This document shows positions 18,793 to 25,780 of a stretch of 64,000 bases of DNA, in pieces. The DNA is taken from assembly GCA_024235875.1 (NCBI GenBank), contig JACKLP010000001.1:496001-560000 (forward strand), given 5' to 3'. Positions within the stretch are counted from its first letter, which is position 1, and each line of letters starts with the position of its first letter. The stretch comes from Burkholderiaceae bacterium (GTDB lineage: Bacteria; Pseudomonadota; Gammaproteobacteria; Burkholderiales; Burkholderiaceae_E). The position numbers were made by a program, and so were the translations under genes. Under the pieces are notes generated by a model. The model did not search any database. It was not told the DNA's origin and saw nothing but the letters and a program-made list of their open reading frames with translations.

Positions 18793-19818
18793 TCAGCCGG
18801 CGGCGCTGCGCCTCACGTACCAGTCGAGTGCCTCGACCAGTCCGGCGCGGATGTCATGCGTCGGCCGATAGCCGAGTTCACCTTGCGCGAGAGAAATGTC
18901 GGCAAGGGAATGGCGCACGTCTCCGGCACGGAACTCGGCATGGACGGGTTCGGCGATCGTCAGGGTGGGGTCGCGCGCCTGCAGCAGCTCGCGCAGCAAC
19001 GCGAACAGCTCGTTCAGGCTGGTGCGGGCGCCCACGGCCACGTTGTAGACGCGATGGCCGTCGGGCACCGATGGCACGAGGGCGGCACGAAGATTCGCCT
19101 GCACCGCGTTGTCGATGTAGCAGAAATCGCGGCTGGTCTCGCCATCGCCGTTGATACGCACCGCCTCCGAGCGAAGCATCGCGTCGATCCAACGCGGGAT
19201 CACGGCCGCATAGGCGCCCTCGGGATCCTGGCGGCGCCCGAACACATTGAAGTAGCGAAGCCCGACGCAGGCCATTCCGTAGCAACGAGCGAACACCCCG
19301 GCGAACAATTCGTCAGCCGACTTGGTCGCCGCATACGGCGACAGGACGCGCCCGACCACCATCTCGCGCTTGGGCAGATCAGGATGATCGCCGTAGACGG
19401 AACTGGAGGAGGCATAGACGAAGCGACGCACGCCCGCTCGCCGTGACGCATCAAGAATGCGCATGAAGCCGTCGACGTTGGCCGCGAACGATGGTAGTGG
19501 CCGATCGATCGAGCGCGGCACCGATCCGAGTGCCGCCTGGTGGAGCACATAGTCCACGTCGGCCACGGCATCGGCGCACACGGCGTCGTCGCAGATGTCG
19601 CCCTCGAGGAATCGGAGCCGCTGCGCATGCTCCGGCCCCACGGCGACGCGGACATCGTCGACATTGCTCAGATGGCCGGTGGCCAGATTGTCGAGCGCCA
19701 CCACCGAATGCCCCGCACGCAGCAGCGTCTCGGTGAGGTTCGAACCGATGAAGCCGGCAGCACCCGTGACCAGCCAGCGAGCCGGCGCCACGCCGGCCAG
19801 ATCGAGGACGGAAGGCAT
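18793..19818 (-). CDS. UDP-N-acetylglucosamine 4-epimerase (WbpP type)
   Basis: A 341-residue extended short-chain dehydrogenase/epimerase. It has the Rossmann motif TGAAGFIGSN (18-27), a YASSSSVYGDHP segment, and the catalytic Y162-x3-K166 in SPYAATK. Length, the N-terminal extension before the Rossmann motif and the GSVPRSI segment match WbpP/TviC enzymes, which interconvert UDP-GlcNAc and UDP-GalNAc or their uronic acids. The neighbouring dehydrogenase (two bases upstream on the same strand) is of WbpO/TviB type. Together they should supply a UDP-HexNAc uronic acid such as UDP-GalNAcA for the exopolysaccharide. The frame continues upstream, but MPSVLDL is the natural start. Confidence 0.9.
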   Translation of the reverse strand: MPSVLDLAGVAPARWLVTGAAGFIGSNLTETLLRAGHSVVALDNLATGHLSNVDDVRVAVGPEHAQRLRFLEGDICDDAVCADAVADVDYVLHQAALGSVPRSIDRPLPSFAANVDGFMRILDASRRAGVRRFVYASSSSVYGDHPDLPKREMVVGRVLSPYAATKSADELFAGVFARCYGMACVGLRYFNVFGRRQDPEGAYAAVIPRWIDAMLRSEAVRINGDGETSRDFCYIDNAVQANLRAALVPSVPDGHRVYNVAVGARTSLNELFALLRELLQARDPTLTIAEPVHAEFRAGDVRHSLADISLAQGELGYRPTHDIRAGLVEALDWYVRRSAAG

Positions 19819-19820
19819 CG

Positions 19821-21101
19821 TCAGAGGCGCCACACCCTGCGTCCGGTGGCCTTGACGGCCTGAACATCGAGCGCGCCCTTGACGTCGGCCACGACGCCGC
19901 CCGCCAGGCTCTTCTCGAGCAGCCCCTCGAGGGGTCGCTCGACGAATTCGCGATGATTGACCGCCAGCACCAGGGCCCCGGCGACCGGCAGGTCTTCCCA
20001 GGCCGTCAGTTCGATGCCGAACTCGTGCATGGCGTCTTCGGGCGAAGCAACCGGATCGTGGACGTAGACCTTGGCCCCGTAGGAGCGGAATTCGCGGATC
20101 AGGTCGATCACCTTCGAATTGCGCAGGTCCGGCACGTTCTCCTTGAAGGTGAGGCCGAGCACCACGATCGGGCTGTCGTTGACCGGGAACCCAAGACCGA
20201 CCATTTCCTTGATCGTGCGCCGGGCCACGAAGGGGCCCATCGCATCGTTGATGCGGCGCCCCGCGAGGATCACCTGCGGGTGATAGCCGACCATCTCGGC
20301 CTTGGTCGTCAAGTAGTAGGGATCGACGCCGATGCAATGCCCGCCCACCAGACCGGGGCGAAACGGCAGGAAGTTCCACTTCGTGCCGGCCGCCTCGAGC
20401 ACCTCGAGGGTGTCGATGCCGACGCGGTCGAAAATGAAGGACAACTCGTTCATCAGCGCGATGTTGAGGTCTCGCTGCGTGTTCTCGATGACCTTTGCGG
20501 CTTCGGCAACCTTGATGCTCGACGCCCGGTGAACGCCGGCCTCGATGATCGATCCGTATAGCTCGGCGACCATGTCCAGGGTCGCCTGGTCATCGCCCGA
20601 GACCACCTTCACGATGCGGGTAAGTGTATGCAGCCGGTCGCCGGGATTGATCCGTTCGGGTGAATAGCCGACATGGAAGTCGGTCTTCCACTTCATGCCC
20701 GAGATCTTCTCGAGCACCGGTACGCAGATCTCCTCGGTGGCACCGGGATAGACCGTCGATTCGAAGACCACGGTGGCGCCGCGCTTCATATGACGGCCGC
20801 AGATCTCGCTGGCGCCGATCAGTGGCGAGAAATCCGGGCGATGGGCCTCGTCGACCGGCGTCGGCACCGCGACGATCAGCACGTCGGCTTCGGCAAGCGC
20901 CGCCGGATCGGCAACGAAGCGCATGCGCGTAGCGGCCTTGAACTGCTCAGCCGTGACCTCGCCCGTGACGTCGACCCCACGCGCGAGCTGCTCGACCTTC
21001 TTCTTGGACAGGTCGTAGCCGATCGTGTCGTAGTGTCGAGCAAACTCGACCGCCAACGGCAGGCCAACATAGCCAAGGCCAACTACACCAACAGTTTTCA
21101 T
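19821..21101 (-). CDS. UDP-N-acetyl-D-galactosamine/glucosamine dehydrogenase (WbpO/TviB type)
   Basis: A 426-residue nucleotide-sugar dehydrogenase that oxidises C6 of a UDP-HexNAc to the uronic acid with two NAD+. The N-terminal Rossmann motif is VGLGYVGLP. The catalytic cysteine is C256 in GGHCIGVDPYY, the version seen in UDP-HexNAc dehydrogenases, whereas the Ugd enzyme at 43007 has GSCFPKD. VFESTVYPGATEE and LGLTFKENVPDLRNSK also fit. It is divergent from the lytic transglycosylase gene and precedes the epimerase in what looks like a two-gene unit. Confidence 0.92.
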   Translation of the reverse strand: MKTVGVVGLGYVGLPLAVEFARHYDTIGYDLSKKKVEQLARGVDVTGEVTAEQFKAATRMRFVADPAALAEADVLIVAVPTPVDEAHRPDFSPLIGASEICGRHMKRGATVVFESTVYPGATEEICVPVLEKISGMKWKTDFHVGYSPERINPGDRLHTLTRIVKVVSGDDQATLDMVAELYGSIIEAGVHRASSIKVAEAAKVIENTQRDLNIALMNELSFIFDRVGIDTLEVLEAAGTKWNFLPFRPGLVGGHCIGVDPYYLTTKAEMVGYHPQVILAGRRINDAMGPFVARRTIKEMVGLGFPVNDSPIVVLGLTFKENVPDLRNSKVIDLIREFRSYGAKVYVHDPVASPEDAMHEFGIELTAWEDLPVAGALVLAVNHREFVERPLEGLLEKSLAGGVVADVKGALDVQAVKATGRRVWRL

Positions 21102-21124
21102 GCGTTCTCTCTATGGTTCCGACG

Positions 21125-21144
21125 CCTGCCACTCGATGGGCAGG
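21125..21144. promoter_or_regulatory. Inverted repeat in the divergent dehydrogenase/transglycosylase gap
   Basis: CCTGCC at 21125-21130 and GGCAGG at 21139-21144 are perfectly complementary around an eight-base loop. It lies 24 bases upstream of the dehydrogenase start on the minus strand, within its likely 5-prime leader, and 72 bases upstream of the transglycosylase. It is a possible operator or leader hairpin. Confidence 0.3.
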
Positions 21145-21165
21145 ATTCGAAAATCGTCTGCGCGG

Positions 21166-21180
21166 GGGTGATTTGTTGCG
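21166..21180 (+). promoter_or_regulatory. Candidate sigma-54 promoter of the transglycosylase gene
   Basis: GG at 21166-21167 is separated by exactly ten bases from GC at 21178-21179, and the -12 element reads TTGC in full. The -24 side lacks the usual CACG. Transcription would begin near 21191, giving a leader of about 25 bases before ATG 21216. The nearby PrsR regulator makes this interesting, but GG-N10-GC occurs often by chance in GC-rich DNA. TACAAT at 21204-21209 is a competing -10 box. Confidence 0.25.
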
Positions 21181-21215
21181 CATGTCGAATCGTCGTCCGA
21201 GTCTACAATAGGGAC

Positions 21216-22376
21216 ATGAGGGGGAAGCTAGGCATTCGTCACACGAGACCTGCCGTTCGACGCCTTGCGGCATTTCTTGCGTCGGGCGCGGGCCGCACGG
21301 CCATCGCAGCGGCGCTGGTCCTGAAGCTCTCGGCGGGCCTGGCCCAGATCATCGAGCAGCAGGTCGCGCCGGCCATGAGCATCGGTGCGGGCATGGTTCG
21401 CCCGATCGAATCGGGGCCGGCGATCCGGCTCACGCCCAAGCTCGATCGCGGCCAGGTCGAACGCATGCGCCAGATCACCGAGATCGGCGCGCGGCTCGAG
21501 CCGGGGGCCGATCTCGAGCGGGAATTCCGGGCCGCCCTCGCCTTCTACTGCGACGCGGCCCGAACCGGGTCGACCGACGCACTGGTTCGACTGGGTGGCC
21601 TGTATGCCAATGGTCGCGGGGTGGCCCGCGACGATGCCGTCGCGGCCACCTTGTTTCGGCGCGCAGCCTCCTTCGGCAGCGAGGTGGGCCGTCAGATGTC
21701 GCTGATGATCCAGACCTACGAGGAGCGATTGCCCGATTGCCTGCAGGGCGAGTTGGTCTCGATCGACGCGCCAGCTGCCACGATTCTGTACGGCCCGAGT
21801 CCTCAGCCCGCCGCGACCGGAAACCTGGCGCTGCGCCCGCCGAGCCTGAGCGACCCGGCTCGCTTCGATCGCGTACGCCCGACCGCCGGACAGCGTCGGA
21901 TCGCTCAACTGGTGTTGCGCCTGTCGTCCCGGTATCGCATCGACCCGCGGCTGGTAATGGCGGTGATCCGCGCCGAGTCCAACTTCGACGCCGGTGCGAT
22001 TTCCAGCCGGAACGCGATCGGCCTGATGCAGCTGATCCCCGAGACCGCCGCCCGTTTCTCGATCACCGATCCACGCGACCCGGAACAGAATCTGCGCGGC
22101 GGCATTGCCTACCTGCGGTGGCTACTCGCGTACTTTCGCGGCGACGTCGTCCTCGCGCTGGCGGGGTACAACGCGGGCGAAGGCGCAGTCGATCGCTTCG
22201 GCGGCGTACCGCCATTCCCGGAGACGATGGCCTACGTGCAGCGAATCCAGGCGATCTACCCACGTGATCGCCATGCCTACGATCCGGCCGTCACCGACGC
22301 CTCGCCGATCTTCACCCGGATCTCATCGAGCGACGCACCGCCGCTGCCGCGCCAGCGCGCCATTCGCGTCAACTGA
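21216..22376 (+). CDS. Sel1-repeat lytic transglycosylase
   Basis: A 386-residue envelope protein. A hydrophobic segment near residues 30-45 may be a signal or anchor. A Sel1/TPR-like repeat (DALVRLGGLYANGRGVARDD, about 120-154) is followed by a C-terminal SLT (goose-lysozyme-like) domain. There the catalytic glutamate is E254 in VIRAESNFD, followed by SRNAIGLMQLIPETAARF and LALAGYNAGEGAV. It should cleave peptidoglycan glycan strands with formation of 1,6-anhydromuramic acid. Such enzymes open the wall for envelope-spanning exporters, which would suit its place between the nucleotide-sugar genes and the export operon. The long upstream open frame is antisense to the dehydrogenase and I reject it. 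Confidence 0.88.
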   Translation: MRGKLGIRHTRPAVRRLAAFLASGAGRTAIAAALVLKLSAGLAQIIEQQVAPAMSIGAGMVRPIESGPAIRLTPKLDRGQVERMRQITEIGARLEPGADLEREFRAALAFYCDAARTGSTDALVRLGGLYANGRGVARDDAVAATLFRRAASFGSEVGRQMSLMIQTYEERLPDCLQGELVSIDAPAATILYGPSPQPAATGNLALRPPSLSDPARFDRVRPTAGQRRIAQLVLRLSSRYRIDPRLVMAVIRAESNFDAGAISSRNAIGLMQLIPETAARFSITDPRDPEQNLRGGIAYLRWLLAYFRGDVVLALAGYNAGEGAVDRFGGVPPFPETMAYVQRIQAIYPRDRHAYDPAVTDASPIFTRISSSDAPPLPRQRAIRVN

Positions 22377-22386
22377 CCCGCTCACG

Positions 22387-22400
22387 CGGCCTTCTGGCCG
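22387..22400 (+). terminator. Short stem-loop after the transglycosylase gene
   Basis: CGGCC, loop TTCT and GGCCG form a five-base stem beginning eleven bases after the stop codon. No T run follows, so termination is only suggested. The rest of the 289-base gap to the export gene (22377-22665) shows no open frame I would call a gene. Confidence 0.25.
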
Positions 22401-22562
22401 AATGACCCGCCGCGCCCGACCGACGGCGCCGATCATGTCGGCGCGACCGTTCGGTCCCTGAATTTGCTCCACCTGTGCGCTATTTCATCGGACGGGCGGC
22501 GTTTTCGTGGCGATATACGGGCTGCGCCACGCGTCGCGCTCGTTGGATCGGCGCGGCGTGAC

Positions 22563-22590
22563 TTGTCGCCTTGGGGCGCACGAGTAAAGT
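22563..22590 (+). promoter_or_regulatory. Candidate sigma-70 promoter of the export/exosortase operon
   Basis: TTGTCG (22563-22568) and TAAAGT (22585-22590) are spaced by 16 bases in the 289-base gap before the export gene. Each hexamer matches the consensus at four of six positions. A transcript from about 22597 would have a leader of roughly 70 bases and could cover the overlapping genes to 37831. This is a weak match, chosen by position. Confidence 0.3.
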
Positions 22591-22665
22591 TCCCTCTGTT
22601 TCTCCGGCACGACTCGCCCATGCGGAGTCGCACGCGATTGCCGGACTACTTTCAGGAGTCGATCG

Positions 22666-23265
22666 ATGGTCCGCTTGTTGTTTGCCACGCTGCTCGCCGC
22701 TGTCCTGGGCGCCTGCGCGTCGGTCAACGCGCCGCCGGCGCCGAAGAAGGCCGTCGTTCCCGACTATCGCTATCTGATCGGACCCGGCGACCAGCTCAAC
22801 GTGGTGGTCTGGCGCAACCCCGAGCTCTCGGGTGTCGTCCCGGTGCGCCCCGACGGCAAGATCACCGCACCGCTGATCGAGGACATGGTGGCGATCGGGA
22901 AGGATCCCACCGAGCTCGCGCGCGAAATCGAGGATCGGCTGCGCAAGTACATCCAGAACCCGGTGGTGACCGTGGTGGTGCGCAACTTCGTCGGCCCGGC
23001 CACGGAACAGGTCCGAGTGGTGGGTCAGGCGACACGACCAAGGGCGCTTCCCTACCGACAAGGCATGACGCTTCTCGACGTCATGATCGCCGTTGGCGGG
23101 CTCACCGACTTCGCCGCCGGCAACCGGGCCGTGCTCATCCGGAAGACCGAGGACAACAAGCAATACTCGGTACGCCTGCAAGACCTGCTCAAGGGGGGCG
23201 ACGTGTCGGCCAATGTCGAAATGGCGCCCGGCGACGTGATCATCGTTCCCGAAAGCTGGTTCTGA
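22666..23265 (+). CDS. Exosortase A-associated exopolysaccharide export lipoprotein (Wza-like)
   Basis: A 199-residue outer-membrane polysaccharide export protein. The signal peptide ends in lipobox VLGAC with the lipidated cysteine at position 17. The Poly_export domain begins with YRYLIGPGDQLNVVVWRNPELS and is followed by a SLBB-like part (VRVVGQATRPRALPYRQGMTLLDVMIAVGG). It is shorter than E. coli Wza, as is typical of PEP-CTERM export proteins. AGGAG lies before the ATG. It is the first gene of the long plus-strand operon and should form the periplasmic/outer-membrane part of the export channel with the chain-length protein downstream. Confidence 0.92.
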   Translation: MVRLLFATLLAAVLGACASVNAPPAPKKAVVPDYRYLIGPGDQLNVVVWRNPELSGVVPVRPDGKITAPLIEDMVAIGKDPTELAREIEDRLRKYIQNPVVTVVVRNFVGPATEQVRVVGQATRPRALPYRQGMTLLDVMIAVGGLTDFAAGNRAVLIRKTEDNKQYSVRLQDLLKGGDVSANVEMAPGDVIIVPESWF

Positions 23266-23325
23266 GAACCACGCCCCAAGCGCGATTCGCGACACGAACA
23301 CATCGGTGCAACCGGGACTCGATCG

Positions 23326-24888
23326 ATGCAGGAACTGATTCAACAGGTTCGCGACATTCTGCGCAGCATGTGGTTGCAGCGCTGGTGGGGCCTGATCGTT
23401 GGCGTCACGGTCGGCCTGCTCGCCGGCGCGGCCACGTTTCTCATCTCCGACAAGCACGAAGCCACGGCGCGCGTGTATGTCGACACGCAATCGATCCTCA
23501 AGCCCTTGATGACCGGGCTCGCGGTACAGCCCAACGTCGAGCAGCAAGTCGCGATGATGGGCCGCACGCTGATCAGCCGCCCCAATGTCGAGCGCGTGGT
23601 CCGGATGGCCGACCTGGACCTTAGGGTCAAGACCCGCCAGCAAAGAGAGGGCATGCTCGACCAGCTGATGAAGGACATCAAGTTCGAGGCCACCGGTGGT
23701 CGCGAGAACATCTACACGATCACGTTCCGCGACCAGATGCCGCAGACCGCCAAGAAGGTCGTGCAGTCGCTGCTGAGCATCTTCGTGGAGGCGAACCTTG
23801 GCGACAAGCGTCGCGACACCGATCAGGCTCGCCGCTTCATCGAGGATCAGATCAAGACCTATGAGCAACGCCTGCTCAAATCCGAGGACGCGCTCAAGGA
23901 ATTCAAGATCCGCAACATCCAGCTGATGCCGAACCTGGCCAAGGACTATGTCGCGCAGACCAGCGAGATGCAGAACATGGCAACGCAGGCCAGGCTCGAG
24001 TTGCGACAGGCGCAGTACGCGCGCGACGCACTGCGCTCGCAGCTCTCGGGAGAGGCGCCGACGATGGGCCCGCTGCCAGGCGAGCCGGGCACGAACACCT
24101 CGTCTCCGACCGCCGACCTCGAGAAGCGGGTCGACGCGCAAAAGCGCAAGCTCGACGAATTGAGGACGCGATTCACCGATGCGCATCCGGACGTGATCGC
24201 GGCGCGCCAGATTCTCGGCCAGATGCGCGCCCAACTCGAGTCCGAACGCACGCGCCTGGCGTCGAACCCGGTCGCCGCGCAGGCGGCGCAACGTGCGAAC
24301 CCGGTGTTCCAACAGCTTCGCCTGGCGCTGGCCGATGCCGAGGCTCAGGTAGCGGCCTTGCGCGCGCGCGTGGCCGACTACGACTCGCGCCTGACCAAGG
24401 CGCGCCAGGCGGCTGCCACGATCCCCAAGGTCGAGGCGGAGTACATCGCGCTGACGCGTGACTACCAGGTCAACAAGAAGAACTACGAACAACTGCTGGC
24501 CCGACGCGACTCGGTCCAGATGTCGGGCGAGATGGAAGCGGCGGCCGGCGTGGCCGAGTTCCGGATCGTCGATCCGCCGCGGGTCTCCGCCAAGCCGGTG
24601 TGGCCGAATCGCCCGCTGCTGCTGGGGCTCGCGCTGATGATGTCGATCGTGGCCGGCTTCGGTGCAGCGTTCCTGCGGGCCCAGCTCAAGCCGGTGTTCC
24701 TGGACGCGCGCAGCCTGCGAGACATCACCGAGATGCCATTGCTCGGCTCGGTGTCGCTGTTGATGAGCTCGCGCGGACGCGCACGCAACCGTAACGCGAA
24801 CCTGGCATTTTCCGGTTCGGTGCTCATGTACACACTGCTGTTCTTCGGTGCGATCGCCTATTTCGTACTGAAGGCCGCGGGCAAGTGA
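23326..24888 (+). CDS. Exosortase A-associated polysaccharide chain-length determinant (Wzz-like co-polymerase)
   Basis: A 520-residue inner-membrane PCP protein. An N-terminal membrane segment (WGLIVGVTVGLLAGAATFLI, about 20-39) precedes a Wzz fold (ATARVYVDTQSILKPLMTGL). Long periplasmic coiled-coil stretches follow (TYEQRLLKSEDALKEFKI; EKRVDAQKRKLDELRTRF). The GNVR-like segment (YIALTRDYQVNKKNYEQLLARRDS) and C-terminal membrane segments complete it. It sets polymer length and couples with the tyrosine kinase encoded ten bases downstream. Confidence 0.92.
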   Translation: MQELIQQVRDILRSMWLQRWWGLIVGVTVGLLAGAATFLISDKHEATARVYVDTQSILKPLMTGLAVQPNVEQQVAMMGRTLISRPNVERVVRMADLDLRVKTRQQREGMLDQLMKDIKFEATGGRENIYTITFRDQMPQTAKKVVQSLLSIFVEANLGDKRRDTDQARRFIEDQIKTYEQRLLKSEDALKEFKIRNIQLMPNLAKDYVAQTSEMQNMATQARLELRQAQYARDALRSQLSGEAPTMGPLPGEPGTNTSSPTADLEKRVDAQKRKLDELRTRFTDAHPDVIAARQILGQMRAQLESERTRLASNPVAAQAAQRANPVFQQLRLALADAEAQVAALRARVADYDSRLTKARQAAATIPKVEAEYIALTRDYQVNKKNYEQLLARRDSVQMSGEMEAAAGVAEFRIVDPPRVSAKPVWPNRPLLLGLALMMSIVAGFGAAFLRAQLKPVFLDARSLRDITEMPLLGSVSLLMSSRGRARNRNANLAFSGSVLMYTLLFFGAIAYFVLKAAGK

Positions 24889-24898
24889 GGCCCACGAG

Positions 24899-25780
24899 AT
24901 GAGCCTGATCGAGAGAGCCGTCGGACACCTGGGTAGCGGCGGCGACCGGAATGCACGCCGGGGCAGCGCCAGGCGCGACCCAGCGAGCGAGGACATCGCC
25001 GGCGCGTCGGTCCGGCACGGCGTTGCGCAGGCCCCCGTCAACCCGGAGCGACGTCTGACGATCGACCTGAAGCGGCTCGCGCGTCGTGGCTATGTCATCC
25101 CCGACGGCAAGCAGCACCTGACCGCGCAGGAGTTCCGGGTCATCAAGCGGCCGCTGCTGGCGAATGCGCTCGACCAGGGGCCTGCGCCGGTCGAGAACGG
25201 TCGCCGAATCATGGTCACCAGCTCGGTGCCCGGCGAAGGCAAGACCTTCTGCGCGATCAATCTCGCCATGAGTTTCGCGGCCGAGCGTGACATCCGCACG
25301 CTACTGGTCGATGCCGACGTGGCGCGACCGAAGATCCTGAAGGAACTCGGCGTGGAGTCGCGGCCCGGGCTGATGGACTGGCTCGTGAGCGACAAGTTCG
25401 ATCTGGACGATCTGGTTCTACCGACCAGCATCGACAAGCTCGACGTGCTGCCTGCTGGACGACGCAATCGCAATGCGACCGAACTGCTGGCCAGCGCCGC
25501 GATGAGTCGCCTGCTCGACGAGATCAGCCAGCGCTATCCCGAGCACGTGGTGATCTTCGATTCGCCCCCGTTGCTGGTGACGACCGAGGCGCGGGTCCTG
25601 GCCTCGTACATGGGCCAGGTCGTGATGGTCGTCGCGGCGATGAGCACGCCCCAGGAAGCGGTTCGCGACGCCCTGGACATGGTCGACGAGAACGAGGTCG
25701 TCGGCATGGTTCTGAACAAGTCGAAGGCGCACCAGAGCGGAAACGGCTACGGATATGGATACGGGCACATTGGCCGTTGA
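24899..25780 (+). CDS. Exosortase A-associated tyrosine autokinase (Wzc/CpsD-like)
   Basis: A 293-residue BY-kinase cytoplasmic domain without membrane part. Walker A is SVPGEGKTFCAINLA, Walker A-prime is LLVDADVARPK and Walker B is VVIFDSPPLL. The C-terminus ends in a tyrosine/glycine cluster (GNGYGYGYGHIGR), the expected trans-autophosphorylation tail that cycles the export complex. The activating membrane segment would come from the chain-length protein upstream, as in Gram-positive CapA/CapB systems. The last 26 bases overlap the next gene. Confidence 0.92.
   Translation: MSLIERAVGHLGSGGDRNARRGSARRDPASEDIAGASVRHGVAQAPVNPERRLTIDLKRLARRGYVIPDGKQHLTAQEFRVIKRPLLANALDQGPAPVENGRRIMVTSSVPGEGKTFCAINLAMSFAAERDIRTLLVDADVARPKILKELGVESRPGLMDWLVSDKFDLDDLVLPTSIDKLDVLPAGRRNRNATELLASAAMSRLLDEISQRYPEHVVIFDSPPLLVTTEARVLASYMGQVVMVVAAMSTPQEAVRDALDMVDENEVVGMVLNKSKAHQSGNGYGYGYGHIGR

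Noticed and set aside
22455..22472. TTTGCT preceded by GG upstream of the export gene, at first sight sigma-54-like
   Set aside because: The spacing is eleven rather than ten bases between GG and GC, and sigma-54 spacing is strict.
22480..25041. 853-residue open frame opposite the export and chain-length genes
   Set aside because: Antisense to three overlapping genes with clear family motifs; no domain of its own.
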